64,000 nucleotides of DNA from Hermodice carunculata. Lineage: Eukaryota > Annelida > Polychaeta > Eunicida > Amphinomidae. Shown here piece by piece: positions 47,179 to 59,030 of this stretch. The position numbers were made by a program, and so were the translations under genes. Position 1 is the stretch's first letter; each line of letters starts with the position of its first letter. The notes beneath the pieces are model-generated. The model saw nothing but the letters and a program-made list of their open reading frames with translations. It was not told where the DNA came from and made no database searches. Location: the NCBI GenBank assembly GCA_964020975.1, contig OZ026612.1, positions 131,587,741-131,651,740 of the forward strand. Reading direction: 5' to 3'.

Positions 47179-47629
47179 AGTTAACACTGTACAAGAAGAA
47201 AAATGTGCACTAGACTGCCTAGGGAACCTTAGACAGCAATATACATCCACTCTCTGCTATAGAATCAGCACATAATAGAACAGTTCTCAATGTCACAACA
47301 TAAACTGCACATATCCAAAGTTGAATGGTTCAACCCTTTCTCTATACCCAGTGCATAAAACAACATAGCCTGTTTACGCTATATGTGTCTCGTCTGCTCG
47401 CCCACATTCTACCTCCATTATTTTGCTCTGAATAATCTGCTCATAAGCAGTATGTAGCTGAGCAACTCTAGACTCACTCAATGATATTTATACACCCAGA
47501 CTACCATAAACAGTTCAATAAAACCATGGATATGAGCAGTGTTGCTATGGATAAATATATATGGTTATATTCTTATATAGTTCATTGAGGCCAGACAAAC
47601 TCACGACATTTTGTATGGTCACCTCAAGG
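47179..47629. other. Non-coding, nothing recognised
   Basis: No coding or repeat signal recognised. Confidence 0.45.
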
Positions 47630-47722
47630 ATTGCAGAATAACCATTACATAGCTCCAAGGGATTACAGAATAACCATTACATAGCTCCCATGGATTACAG
47701 AATAACCATTACATAGCTCCCA
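47630..47722 (+). repeat. 32-bp minisatellite, three copies
   Basis: Unit GATTACAGAATAACCATTAC, then ATAGCTCCCATG; three nearly identical units. Confidence 0.9.
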
Positions 47723-47959
47723 GGGTGGGCGCAGTCTGCTGTGGATGTTTCCCTGCACACAGACTTCACACAAGGCATGTTCTTCAAATGGCCAAGCTAC
47801 AAACCATGTTTCAGTTGAGCCATTGGTACAGGGTCATTTCAGCATTGACTGATTTCAATTTTTCATGCTACCATATGATTAAAAGACATGCAGATTTTAT
47901 AAACTATTAAATGGAGACACATCAATTCAGCCTTGCAACCCAGCACTTTATCAACATAA

Positions 47960-49370
47960 GTCATTGCCTTGCCAGATTGTCCAAGGAAGCCATTTTAGCT
48001 AAGGTCACAGACCGACTAAATGAAGCCATACGAACCAGGGCCATAAAGCATGTTCAATGAAGCCACATAAATCCAGGTTGGCCTCAGGAGAAAGGTGGCA
48101 CAGACTGGTTCAAATATGCCATGCAATCCAAGGCCACACAGGTTGGTTCAAAGAAGCCATGCGCTCCAAGGTGACACAGGTTGGTTCAAAGAAGCCATAT
48201 AAACCATGGTCATGCACAAAGGCCCAATCACAGAAGCCGTATAAACCATGGCAACACAGGTTGGTTCAAAAAAGTCATCTAAACCATGGTCACACAGATC
48301 CGATGGAAGAAGCCATATAAAGCGTGGTGACACAGGTTGGTTCAAAGACGCCACATAAACAACAGCCACACAGGTTGGTTCACAGAAGCCACTTAAACCA
48401 TGGCCACACATGCTGGTTCGAAGAAGTCACATAAACCATACCTATACAGGTTGGTTTAAAGAAGTCATAAACCATGGCCACAGAGGTTGGTTCAAAGAAG
48501 CTATATACATCATGGCCACAAAGGCTTGATCAAAGAAGCCATATATATCATGACCATATAATCCAGTCTGAAGAAGCCATATAAACCAAGGCCACACAGC
48601 CCTGATCACAGAAGCCATATACAGCATGGCCACAGAGGTTGATTCAAAGAAGCCATAAAAACCATGGCAAAACTGGCTGCGTCTGAGAAGCAATGTAAAC
48701 CATGGCCACACAGGCTACAAAGAAGCCAGGTAAACCATGGCCCCACTGGCTGGTACAGAGAAGCCATTCAACTATGGCCACACATGTTGCATTAGAGAAG
48801 CAATGTAAACCATGGCCACACTGGCTGCTTCAGAGAAGCCATATAAACCATGGCCACACAGGCTACAAAGAAGCAAAATAGACCATGGCCACACAGGCTA
48901 CAAAGAAGCCAAATAAACCATGGCCACACAGGCTACAAAGAAGCCATGTAAACCATGGCCACACAGGCTGGTACAAAAAAGTCATGTAATATATAAACCT
49001 TATTTATGGTTTATATAAGCCATATATAAACCTAGGCCATAAAGTGTGGACCAAGGAGCCATATAAACTAAGGCCACATAGACTGCCAAGGCTACAGAGT
49101 TTGTTTCTAGGAAGACAATGAAGCAAGTTTACATAGACTGATTTGTTTGAAACCATGCCACAAAGGTAGGTTCCATGAACCCATATAAAGTATGGCCACA
49201 CACACTGGTTTGATACAAATTTAGGCCATACAGACTCATTCAATACAAAGTTAGGCCACAAAGGTTGGTTCAGTGAAGCCATATAAAGTAATCCCACACA
49301 AACTGGTTTGAGGAAACAGTAGAACACAAGGCAACATATGCTGTTTTAACCAAGCTGTACAAGTTTGATT
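47960..49370 (+). repeat. ~37-bp satellite-like array (block 1)
   Basis: More than 30 diverged units around TTCAAAGAAGCCATATAAAC, then CATGGCCACACAGG. Unit length drifts between about 30 and 42. Long minus-strand frames are repeat artefacts. Confidence 0.8.
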
Positions 49371-49454
49371 AAATACGTTGAATTAAAATACAATGAACTG
49401 GGTCATGTCAATTATGGCATTTATGCATGCACTCCATTAAAAATTTATCTTTCA

Positions 49455-49540
49455 AGAATGGTAATATGGTGCAGTGGATATGTGTATTTTTCATTCTTGG
49501 CCAGGTGGTTGGTGCCACAGGTCACTCTCTAAGGCCAGCT

Positions 49541-49560
<20 letters not shown>
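49455..49560 (+). mobile_element. tRNA-SINE-like fragment (copy a)
   Basis: TGGTGCAGTGG fits the tRNA A-box consensus (TRGYNNARNNG), followed by ATATGTGTATTTTTCATTCT and CCAGGTGGTTGGTGCCACAG. It is followed by a TA microsatellite (about 49546-49572). Similar to copy b. Confidence 0.4.
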
Positions 49561-49573
<13 letters not shown>

Positions 49574-49624
49574 GATATACATATGTATGGCATTCTCACA
49601 TATCTGCCTCCACTCAACCATTCT

Positions 49625-49715
49625 TTTTAATGGGGATTTGGTGCAGTAAATATGTGTGTTTCCCATTTTTTAGCTAGGAGGATGGAAGCAAAGGTGGCTG
49701 GTTTGAGACCCAATC
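49625..49715 (+). mobile_element. tRNA-SINE-like fragment (copy b)
   Basis: TGGTGCAGTAA at 49639-49649 (A-box-like), then TATGTGTGTTTCCCATTTTT, then GGTTTGAGACC at 49700-49710, one mismatch from the B-box consensus GGTTCRANNCC. Related to copy a over the shared part. tRNA-derived SINE is the best guess; no LINE-like tail was seen. Confidence 0.4.
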
Positions 49716-50036
49716 GTGGTGTAATGAAGCCATATGAAGTAAGTCCACACAGACTGGTATAATGGAGCCACATAAAGTAAGGCCACACTGGTATAATGGA
49801 GCCACATAAAGTAAGGCCACACAGACTGGTTCAATGAAGCCATATAAAATAAGTCCACACAGACTAGTATAATGGAGCCACTTAAAGTAAGGCCACACAG
49901 ACTGGTTCAATGAAGCCATATAAAATAAGTCCACACAGACTAGTATAATGGGGCCACTTAAAGTAAGGCCACACAGACTGGTATAATGGAGCCACATAAA
50001 GTAAGGCCACACAGACTGGTATAATGGAGCCACTGA
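49716..50036 (+). repeat. ~37-bp satellite-like array (block 2)
   Basis: Resumes the block 1 repeat as TAATGGAGCCACATAAAGTA, then AGGCCACACAGACTGG. Copies are more alike than in block 1. Confidence 0.85.
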
Positions 50037-50590
50037 TCTGAAGCCAGCACCTTTGGATAACCTCTAATCACTTTTTAAGATTTTTGATGGTTTGATACTT
50101 AAACTACATGCTCTCCAAAATTCAGATGTGTGAACATAAAATTTATATATATTGATGGAAAAACAAATTGGCACCATCCACATACTGGGTGCCAAATATG
50201 GAAAGCCACATGTGAATCCACACCCAAACAAGCCAAGTGTTGTTATGCTTGATGTTCCCAAGTAAATTTTTAATTTCTCTGACTTAAACGACAAAAAAAT
50301 TCTTCTGCACAAAAATGTGAAAATCCTACCAAGTCAGAAAGAATGCTATAAAATCTCAAAAAACTAAAAATACAAAACTATGGATGTATAGTAATCAGAA
50401 AATATGAAGGTTTACTGTATTTGTGAAAAAATTAAATGCATAATATTGATCCAAAGTTGCCAGTCTCACTTCACACAGGCTACAGATATTCCACCTAAAG
50501 CCATATAAAGTAGCATGCTTCTGTGAAGTCATATACAAGATAAGATCACACATGTGTTTGCATGAAGTGTCATACTGCAACTAATGTAAG
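50037..50590. other. Non-coding, nothing recognised
   Basis: Some decayed array words near 50465-50580 (GCCATATAAAGTAGCATG); no gene. Confidence 0.4.
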
Positions 50591-50743
50591 CCTAAAGAAA
50601 CATGGTCAAGTGTGTATACTGGCTCAATAATGTATGCCTAATTAAAGAAGCACTGTCAGGTGTACACACTGGTTGAATAAACTAAGCCTAAAGAAGCAGG
50701 GTAAAATGTACACACTGGCTCAATTGTATGCCTAAAGAAACAT
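50591..50743 (+). repeat. ~75-bp array, left part
   Basis: Units with ACACTGGCTCAAT, then GTATGCCTAAAGAAACAT; cut by the LINE at 50744. Confidence 0.75.
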
Positions 50744-53102
50744 AGATACAAGATACAAATCTTTATTTAATCTCGGCGTTGACAACAGTAACATTAGCTA
50801 TACAGCTATTATGACCGAGCAGTAGTGTATAAAAAATATAAAAAGTTCATCAGAACACAAATGAAGAGACAAGTTAAAAATATGACATCAGTGTGACCTG
50901 GAAAATGTTGGGTTTCTTGTAAAACCTGAAGAGATATAATTTCTTCAGAGAAAAGGGTAGCTCGATAGCAAAAATATTGCAGGATACCCCCCAACATCAT
51001 GGATAACCATAAAAAAAAAACAAAAAAACTTGGAAGTTAAGAATGATTTGTAACATAAAGATTTGACTTACAGTAATAACATGAGCACTTCGGCCCTTGC
51101 CAAGTTTTAATCAGTCTTTTAAAAGTATTAATATTTGTTGCAGTTTTAAATTCCACTGGTAAACTATTCCAAATTTTTGTCCCCTGGTATGTGAAGGACT
51201 TAACACCAGCCCTTTTTGTTTTGGGACATTTAATGGGCAGTTTAAGTGGAATAGGATTTCCTTCATCCATTTGTTGGTCATCAGTGATAAATAGTTTGGT
51301 AGTGAAGGAGGGGCTTATTTGACAGATGGCCTTAAATACCTCAACAGCAAGTTGACGTAGTCTGGAAAGTTCCAGACTAGGCATTTTAGCCATTTCCAGT
51401 AAAGCCTCATAATCATGGTTAAAATCATTGAATACAAAGCGTAATGCCCGTTCCTGCAGCTTTTCTAGTTTTTTTGTATTGCCTTCACTAGTGAAGTGCC
51501 AAACTAGCGGGCAATAGTTGAAGTGACACATGATGAAACATCTATAAATACAAAGTTTGGTGTTTTGGTCTAGGTACCGAGCTAGACGCTTGAGGGCATT
51601 TAACTGTCTACTGGCCCTGTTACATAACTCAGAAATATGTTTGTTAAAGTCAAGTATTTGGTATAGCCAGACACCTAGAAGTTTAACATATTTCTCACAT
51701 TTTATACTATGGCCATTCAGTTCAAAATTGGTTTTATCATGCTGGCGATAGCTAATTACCATAGCCTGAAACTTATCGGCATTCGCCTGCATCTGGTTGA
51801 CATTAAACCAATCGATGGCCAAGTTTGCTTCTTGAGTGAGAATAGTAGTAAGTTGTTCAATTGTAGGCTTGCTGGTATATATGGTGTTGTCATCAGCAAA
51901 ATTAACGAGGGAAGCAGAATTTATGGAAAAATATAAATCATTTATAAAAAGGTTGAAAAGGGCGAGCCCAAGAATCGAGCCTTGGGGAACGCCCTTTTTC
52001 ACAAGTGACCAATCACTAAAGGAGTTTCCAATCCGGACTCTCTGTTTACGCGATCTCAAATAGTTTGCCAGTAGTTTGACACTATTTCTCTCCATTCCAT
52101 ATGCATGGAGTTTGGCTATTAAGAGGTCATGTGGTAAGCAATCAAAGGCTTTGCTAAGATCCATTAGTATAGTACCAATATACTCCTTGTTTTCCAAAGA
52201 CCTTTTCCAGTCTTCAACAAGTCTTAGCAAAGCTGTTTGGCAGCTGTAATGCTTTCTAAAGGCAGCAACATATTCTGATAGGACTTGGTCCAGTTGTTTG
52301 AGAATGTTCTTTTCAAAAACTTTAGAGATTGAAGTCAATATGCTAATTGGTCTATAATTAGCTCTGTTTAGAGGATCGCCTTTCTTAAAACCCGGGTTTA
52401 CAACAGCTGGTTTGCAAGCCTGAGGAAAGCGACTCTGGGATACTGAAGTATTGAAAAGTTGAGTGATAGGTTGGCTAATGTAATTTGATGCAAGTTTCAA
52501 AAGTTTGGTTGATACAGTATCATAACCCGTTGCTTTCTTGGGGTTTGATTTGGAAATAATATCATGTATGTCAGCAGTGGTGACAGTCTTGAAGTTAAAA
52601 GAGACAGGGGTCTTGTGGTCTCTAATATTGGTAACACTTGGATGCTCATTATGAAATTCAAGGGCTTGTGAAATAAAGCCGTCATCATTTATAGAATCTG
52701 AGCTTGGTAAAAAAGGATTGTTGCCAATGTTTGTGGCAACATTTACGTAGTAATCATTTAAGAGATTTGCAACTTCCACTGTTGAGGACACCAGGCCATC
52801 TTCATGAAGTAAAGCAATGTTACTGTCCGAGTGGCCTGTATTTCCAAGAAATGGTTTTATAGTTTGCCAAAAGGTGTTTTGGTTTGGTCCGTCTTTACAT
52901 TTGTCATTAAAGTAGTCAGCCATAGATTTTACTCTGATTTTGGTTTTGAGATTTCTATGCTTACGATAGTTTTCCCAGTTTGATTTACTTCTTACATCCT
53001 GGTACTTATTTTTAAAACGGGCAGTATTCATAATAGACTTTCGGTAGGTTCTATTCATAAAAGGAACCTCCTTTGCACGTTTCATTTTTGTTTGGCAAAG
53101 GC
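50744..53102 (-). mobile_element. LINE, 5'-truncated, nearly intact RT frame, inserted in a satellite array
   Basis: A 2.36-kb insertion flanked by AAACAT (50738-50743 and 53103-53108), a clean target duplication. On the minus strand it holds one unbroken frame to the stop at 51037, then a ~290-bp 3' UTR ending in AATAAAGATTTGTATCTTG, then TATCT, a short microsatellite-like tail. The endonuclease part of ORF2 and ORF1 are missing. The tail and protein fit the CR1/L2/jockey superfamily. The absence of stops in 710 codons points to a recent insertion and to active relatives elsewhere in the genome. Confidence 0.9.
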
Positions 53103-53178
53103 AAACATGGCAAAGTGTATATGCTGGCTCAATACCGCATGTCTTAAGAAGCATGGGAAAGTATACAAACTGGCTCAA
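51037..53178 (-). CDS. Non-LTR retrotransposon reverse transcriptase (ORF2 C-terminal two thirds)
   Basis: 713 codons from the first ATG, but about the first 26 residues come from the flanking array; LINE sequence starts near residue 27 (LCQTKMKRAKEVPFMNRTYR). Residues 40-250 are the linker between the missing endonuclease and the RT. The RT spans about 255-500: NYRPISILTSISKVFEK (274-290), the catalytic aspartate in MDLSKAFDCLPHDLL (339-353), VPQGSILGLALFNLFINDL (397-415), and the FADD box with both aspartates (427-430). Then follow a KLLGVWL motif, a thumb region, an HFNYCPLVWHF segment and a C-terminal GTKIWNSLPVEFK block with C-x-C-x2-C (CSCYYC) close to the end. The RT looks catalytically complete. 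Without endonuclease it could not insert by itself. Confidence 0.9.
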   Translation of the reverse strand: MSQFVYFPMLLKTCGIEPAYTLCHVCLCQTKMKRAKEVPFMNRTYRKSIMNTARFKNKYQDVRSKSNWENYRKHRNLKTKIRVKSMADYFNDKCKDGPNQNTFWQTIKPFLGNTGHSDSNIALLHEDGLVSSTVEVANLLNDYYVNVATNIGNNPFLPSSDSINDDGFISQALEFHNEHPSVTNIRDHKTPVSFNFKTVTTADIHDIISKSNPKKATGYDTVSTKLLKLASNYISQPITQLFNTSVSQSRFPQACKPAVVNPGFKKGDPLNRANYRPISILTSISKVFEKNILKQLDQVLSEYVAAFRKHYSCQTALLRLVEDWKRSLENKEYIGTILMDLSKAFDCLPHDLLIAKLHAYGMERNSVKLLANYLRSRKQRVRIGNSFSDWSLVKKGVPQGSILGLALFNLFINDLYFSINSASLVNFADDNTIYTSKPTIEQLTTILTQEANLAIDWFNVNQMQANADKFQAMVISYRQHDKTNFELNGHSIKCEKYVKLLGVWLYQILDFNKHISELCNRASRQLNALKRLARYLDQNTKLCIYRCFIMCHFNYCPLVWHFTSEGNTKKLEKLQERALRFVFNDFNHDYEALLEMAKMPSLELSRLRQLAVEVFKAICQISPSFTTKLFITDDQQMDEGNPIPLKLPIKCPKTKRAGVKSFTYQGTKIWNSLPVEFKTATNINTFKRLIKTWQGPKCSCYYCKSNLYVTNHS

Positions 53179-53900
53179 TAATGTATGCCTACTTAAAGAA
53201 GCACAGTCAGGTTAAGTCTAAAGATGTACGGTCAAGTGTGTATACTGGCTCAATAATGTATACCTAATTAAAGAAGCACTGTCTGGTTAAGTCTAAAGAC
53301 GTACAGTCAAGTGTGTATACTGGCTCAATAATGTATACCTAATTAAAGAAGCACAGTCAGGTTAAGTCTACAGATGTACGGTCAAGTGTGTATACTGGCT
53401 CAATAATGTATGCCTAATTAAAGAAGCACAGTCAGGTTAAGTCTAAAGACATACGGTCAAGTGTGTATACTGGCTCAATAATGTATGCCTAATTAAAGAA
53501 GCACAGTAAGGTTAAGTCTAAAGACGTACGGTCAAGTGTGTATACTGGCTCAATAATGTATGCCTAATTAAAGAAGCACAGTCAGGTTAAGTCTAAAGAC
53601 GTACGGTCAAGTGTGTATACTGGCTCAATAATGTATGCCTAATTAAAGAAGCACAGTCAGGTTAAGTCTAAAGACGTACGGTCAAGTGTGTATACTGGCT
53701 CAATAATGTATACCTAATTAAAGAAGCACAGTCAGGTTAAGTCTAAAGACGTACGGTCAAGTGTGTATACTGGCTCAATAATGTATACCTAATTAAAGAA
53801 GCACAGTCAGGTTAAGTCTAAAGACGTACGGTGAAGTGTGTATACTGGCTCAATAATGTATACCTAATTAAAGAAGCACAGTCAGGTGTAACGCAAGTCT
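53103..53900 (+). repeat. 75-bp array, right part
   Basis: About ten units of AAAGAAGCACAGTCAGGTTA, then AGTCTAAAGACGTACGGTCA, then AGTGTGTATACTGGCTCAAT. Units from 53290 on are almost identical, so recently homogenised. Confidence 0.9.
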
Positions 53901-54535
53901 AAAGAAGCATGGTCAAGTGGACATGCTGACTCATTAAACATCAGAAAGTGTATTTGCTGACGTTTTGCATGCCAAAAGAAGCATGGTACAGTGCACATGC
54001 TGGCTCTATAATATATGCCTATTAAAAGAAGCATGGTACATGCTGGCTCTATAATATATGCCTATTAAAAGAAGCATGGTACATGCTGGCTCTACAATAT
54101 ATGCCTATTAAAAGAAGCACGGTACAGTGCACATGCTGGTTCTATAATATATGCCTATTAAAAGAATCATGGTACAGTGCACATGCTGGCTCTATAATAT
54201 ATGCCTATTAAAAGAAGCATGGTACATGCTGGCTCTGTAATATATGCCTATTAAAAGAAGCACGGTACATGCTGGCTCTATAATATATGCCTATTAAAAG
54301 AAGCATGGTACATGCTGGCTCTACAATATATGCCTATTAAAAGAATCATGGTACAGTGCACATGCTGGCTCTATAATATATGCCTATTAAAAGAAGCATG
54401 GTACATGCTGGCTCTATAATATATGCCTATTAAAAGAAGCACGGTACATGCTGGCTCTATAATATATGCCTATTAAAAGAAGCACGGTACATGCTGGCTC
54501 TATAATATATGCCTATTAAAAGAAGCACGGCACAG
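53901..54535 (+). repeat. 43/51-bp array
   Basis: Units of AAGAAGCATGGTACATGCTG, then GCTCTATAATATATGCCTAT; some carry eight extra bases (GTACAGTGCACATGC), giving two unit lengths. About 12 copies, very alike. Shares AAGAAGCA/TGGCTC words with the 75-bp array and is probably derived from it. Confidence 0.9.
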
Positions 54536-57022
54536 TGCTCAGCTTCCATTGCCACACTTGGCAGCAAATGTGGATTGTATCCAAAGCACATCAAGGAAAC
54601 CTGCTGACTCAGCCAAAATGTATCAGACACAAAACTTGTACCTATTGGACAGAAGATACATTCAGAACACCAATTATGAAGTCTTTAATTTTAGAAAATG
54701 CTCTTAATCAAATACTCATTACAATGACCCCAGTGATTTTGGTCCTTTTAAGTGACCAAGATTTTTGGTTCTCATTTGTATTCTTCAGTAATCTTGGCGA
54801 TTTAAACAGTGTGATATGAAGCAAGATAAACACTTGGGAATAAATGGTTTGTGATGTAAATATAACTTCATCAGTTTAATCACACCACAGAAAGTGCTAC
54901 TGAAACCAACCAATGTTCTTGACTAGAATCAGTGACAGGGCATTTGTAGGGAATGCATATTGAATAAGGCTTTTTAATCCAAAGAAATAGCACACATAAG
55001 GAATTTGCAATACAAGAAACAGGGGTAAAGGAGATAATAGATTCAAAGATATTTCAGAATAGTGATTTTTATGCCCCTGGAATTCCCTGCTTCTATCCAC
55101 CCAGCCTCATGTGTTAGTGACCAAACTCTGTTTGCTGGAAGGGAAACCAAACAGTGACATTCCTGACACCACCAAGTGAAAGCATGCAATGTATAACTTC
55201 AGGTCCTGATTACCTCTAAATGCCGCTTCACACAGGCCCTGAGTGAAACCGAGGCCACAACTCCATTAAGACCCGATCCAACTGTCAGGACATCCCAGAC
55301 AATCTGTCTATACTGCTGCTGAGGTGGATAAACTTGCAATGTGGCTGAAGGATACCCACAGGACAAAAGAATTATCTTATAAATGGATTCAGTTCTGGGT
55401 GCACATTTGAATTTGAAAGGCCACTTAAACCACAGTTTACACCTAATGCAAAGTTAGCCCTTGATAATCCCGACATATTTTGCAGAAAATTCATTAGAAA
55501 TCGTGGCTGGCAAAGTCGTTGGTCCCTTGAAAATAGGTAATAAATTGTCTGTTTGGGACTCAATTAAACTACAAGGTTTTAGTGACGTTCCCCCTCAAAG
55601 CAGGTAATTTATATGTGTCAGCATCTGAGTTGGTTGCTGTGGTATTGGCAGATCTCACTTCTGTTGGTAATAGCCACACTGCAAATGTATTTTGATAGCT
55701 TAACTTGGTACTTAGTGGCCAAGTTTGTTTGGTTACAAACACTAAGTAAATAACCCCAATACATGATACAATTAATTTTGCCTTTCATATGGTAACATAT
55801 GAATTCATACTTATTGGACAGCCTGTCTGTCTCTATTTGACCAAAAAAAATCTACTTGCTATAGCCTCTATATGAGCTAAATGCCACTTTGAGTGGAGGC
55901 AGGGTGTAGAACCACAGAATCACCTGAATCAGAGATTGTTTATCGCACACAACATATGTCTGTCTGTCTGTCTAAGCCCTGATACACAAAATGCCGAAGG
56001 CAATCCTACATTAAAGATGATAGATTAATGCAGCGGAAGTAAGGTCAGCTTTATAGCTATAACAAGCCTGGCATGCTGCCTGACGTGGTCACTGGAAGGG
56101 CTTTATAGCAACCATTCATATCCCATTTAGAGGCTGATTGGTAGTTGTAAGCTTGTAATTTTCCCCACTGAGCCCAGTATATGTGGCCACTGATGATAAA
56201 CAGGTCTGCACATGATTTAATTCCACACCGACATCACTGGCTTGTATTTCTTCAATTGCTTTTTAACCACCACATTGCCCACATGACCTTTGACCCCCAG
56301 ATGCTGTGCAAGAAGGTACAGGTAAATACTGACTGAATACTCAGAGCTGACAAAGGGTGCAATCAACTGCTCTTGACACAAATAGAACAAAAATCATGCA
56401 GTTCTGAGTTATGTACATCATTCATTCCTTTCATATAAAACACACATCCAGATGAAGCTTTCTCATCCAATTCACATACTGTATTTAATTCCATGAGGTA
56501 TTATTAAACTTCACGTATTTTGTGTTTTACATATGCAAAATTATATATGTTTGCGCACCCCAAATTTGTAATATGCTCAATGCCTTGTCATAATATGTTA
56601 CACATACCATTCGAGTCCTACTTTTCATCATTAAAAATACAGGGACTTGATGCAAAGGCAAGTTGGCAAATTAAATACTTCCATAAATAAGAAGTTCTTG
56701 AAATTAAGTAATCATGAAATATATTGTGTTTACTTGAACCAAAATAGTCAGCATGTGGGCACACAAGATACGCCATATCTCTACTGTACTATGACACATG
56801 GACTGGGACAGAAAACAACCTGTCAACATCCTCTAGCTGAACAGTACCTTGGAAATGATGGCTGGAAACTGAAGATCAAGTCGAGTGATGTTGCTTTTTA
56901 GCAACTATTAACACCTGTATTTCCCTTCAATTTCCTGTCCCCACCAATATGAACTACATGTACACAAAGAGCTTCCTTCATTCATAGCATACTATTCCAG
57001 TTGAACATAGATTTATGGTTGA
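54536..57022. other. Non-coding, nothing recognised
   Basis: Only short frames without recognisable domains. Confidence 0.45.
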
Positions 57023-57560
57023 TTGAGCTTTCAAGATATAAAATTCCGTAATTTACTTCATAATCGGCTGATTTTTTTTTCTCCTTCTGCCAAAGGGTTA
57101 CAAACACTCATCAATGTGTGTTCTGATTATGCTATGAAATTTGATATACTGTTTAATGCTGAAAAAACATGCCGTATGATTTTTCAATCTCGTACTTTTA
57201 AGTAATATAAAACTCCTCAATTATATCTTGATGATAGAAAACTTACTTACGTGAATGTGTATAAATACCTTGGAGTTTTTCTTTGTACTTCATGTAAAGA
57301 TGATGATGACATACACTGCCAGACGGGGATGTTACGTATGCAAGCTAATATTCTATTAAGGAAATTTCATGATTGTTCCAAGGATGTTAAGTTAAAGTTG
57401 TTCAACTCCTACTGTACCCTAATGTATTGTGCATCTCTGCGAACTTTTTTTCTGTAAGGGCTCCATATGTAAACTTTGTCACAGTTATAAGAATGCCTTC
57501 AGATGTTTCCTTGGGTATGCTCGGGATTGTAGTGCCAGTGCTATGGAATAGATCCCCTAC
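57023..57560 (+). mobile_element. Old LINE reverse transcriptase fragment
   Basis: Three consecutive coding blocks in order: FFSPSAKGLQTLINVCSDYA and FDILFNAEKTCRMIF (after the RT palm), then YKYLGVFLCTSCKDDDDIHC, LLRKFHDCSKDVKLKLFNSY and CTLMYC, then SYKNAFRCFLGYARDCSASA. This is the order seen in one common LINE RT group with the YADD-(I/V)-x-L-SPSA signature, different from the LINEs at 6.3 and 50.7 kb. In-frame stops at 57203 and 57455 and a frame change after the second show that it is dead. The ends and tail are not visible. Confidence 0.75.
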
Positions 57561-57880
57561 ATTTGACTCTGTGGAGAAAGCAGATATTTAATCTACAGCA
57601 AAAATTTGAAAATAGCCAAAATAAGGTAATTTCCACAATGTTATCCTCCAACATTTTCTATTATTCTCCAGTGCACAGACACTGGAGTAATATGTTGTCT
57701 TTGATGCATCCTTAATGTACCAACTGATGTACTCTGGCAGCAATACTGTTAGCTGATTTTGTATGCATCTGGGACTCTTAATGTTTGTCAGATATTATAG
57801 TAACAGCATTGTATACATGACCATATAATTTTTTTTATACTTTGTAAATGTATGGACCATTTGTATGTGTCTGAACTAAA

Positions 57881-57941
<61 letters not shown>

Positions 57942-58317
57942 CACAAGATTTGTGGTTTGCATGATGCCAAATTTTGGGCAAACTCTTGTTCGACAAATTA
58001 AGGCTTCTGTGAATGAAATGGGTCAAGACGAAAGTACCACTAGCCACGACATCTTAAAAGATACACTGATTAATGACATTCAAAGATGTCAGATGATCCC
58101 TCCTAACCAGTGGTGCCCTCTAGTGATTCAGTGTCTTTGGTATTATTCCACTGGATAATGGCCTGGACATGGTAGTGGCTAGGATTATTGTAATAGGATT
58201 GCGCTAAACTTTGTACAAAGCTGCAACTACTTCAGACCTAGCAGCAGATGTCACTACTGTGTTGTCTATACCTGACACACTGGTGACATTGTTAGGTCAG
58301 TCTGGGTCAGCTGCCAT
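57561..58317. other. Non-coding with a long TA run and a CTCF-like site
   Basis: A (TA)n run at 57884-57939. A 68-codon frame at 57952-58158 (ending CQMIPPNQWCPLVIQCLWYY) looks protein-like in composition but no family was recognised. Confidence 0.4.
58113..58126 (-). promoter_or_regulatory. Candidate CTCF-like word
   Basis: The minus strand reads TCACTAGAGGGCAC, one mismatch from the CTCF core consensus CCASYAGRKGGCRS. Confidence 0.25.
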
Positions 58318-58415
58318 ACAATGTGATATACTGCCATACAATGTGATATACTGCCATACAATGTGATATACTGCCATACAATGTGATATACTGCCATACA
58401 ATCTGATATACTAAC
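58318..58415 (+). repeat. 20-bp minisatellite, five copies
   Basis: Unit CCATACAATGTGATATACTG, nearly perfect. Confidence 0.9.
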
Positions 58416-58419
58416 AAAG

Positions 58420-59030
58420 GTTCAGGACAGTGTTATCACTGTGCTATCTATAACTGACACATTTGTGACATTGTGAGGACAACCTGTGTCAGTCAACATT
58501 TAGTGTACACTGCAAACACAACGAGGATGGTGACATCACTGTGTTGTCTTAACCTGGCACCCTGGTGACATTGTGAGGACAGCATCATCGCTGTGTGGTC
58601 TTAACCTGACACCCTGGTGACACTGTGAGGACAGCAGCATCGCTGTGTGGTCTATACCCAGGGTCTATACCTGACAGTCTGGTGACATTGTGAGGACAGT
58701 GTCATCATTGTGCTGTCTATACCCGACACACTGGTGATGATGACATTGTCAGTGCAGTCATTATACTCAGGACTCAGACTGTGTCAGCCATCACACATTA
58801 TCATACCGACAACTTAATCAGAACTCAGTATGTGTTAGCCATCATACCGGCAACTCAATCAGGACTCAGTATGTGTCAGCCATCATACTGGTAACGAAAT
58901 CAGAACTTAGTCTGTGTCAGCCATCATACAGTATCATCCTCGCAACTCAGTCAGGACTCCATCAGTCTTTGTCAGTCATCATACAGTATCATACTTTCAA
59001 CTCAGTTAGGACTGTGTCATTGATGGCTAC
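58420..59030 (+). repeat. Two degenerate minisatellites
   Basis: 58420-58760 has ~55-bp units with CTGGTGACATTGTGAGGACA, then GCATCATCGCTGTG. 58770-59030 has ~45-60-bp units with CAACTCAATCAGGACTCAGT, then ATGTGTCAGCCATCATAC. Confidence 0.75.

Noticed and set aside
48148-49327. Several minus-strand frames of 80-107 codons with GFFEP/MASLNQPV-like repeats
   Set aside because: They are translations of the 37-bp array, not genes; no conserved domain and unit lengths vary.
57952-58158. A 68-codon frame (LVRQIKASVNEMGQDE and so on) that looks protein-like
   Set aside because: No family recognised, starts next to a TA microsatellite, and no splice or promoter context; kept only as a note.
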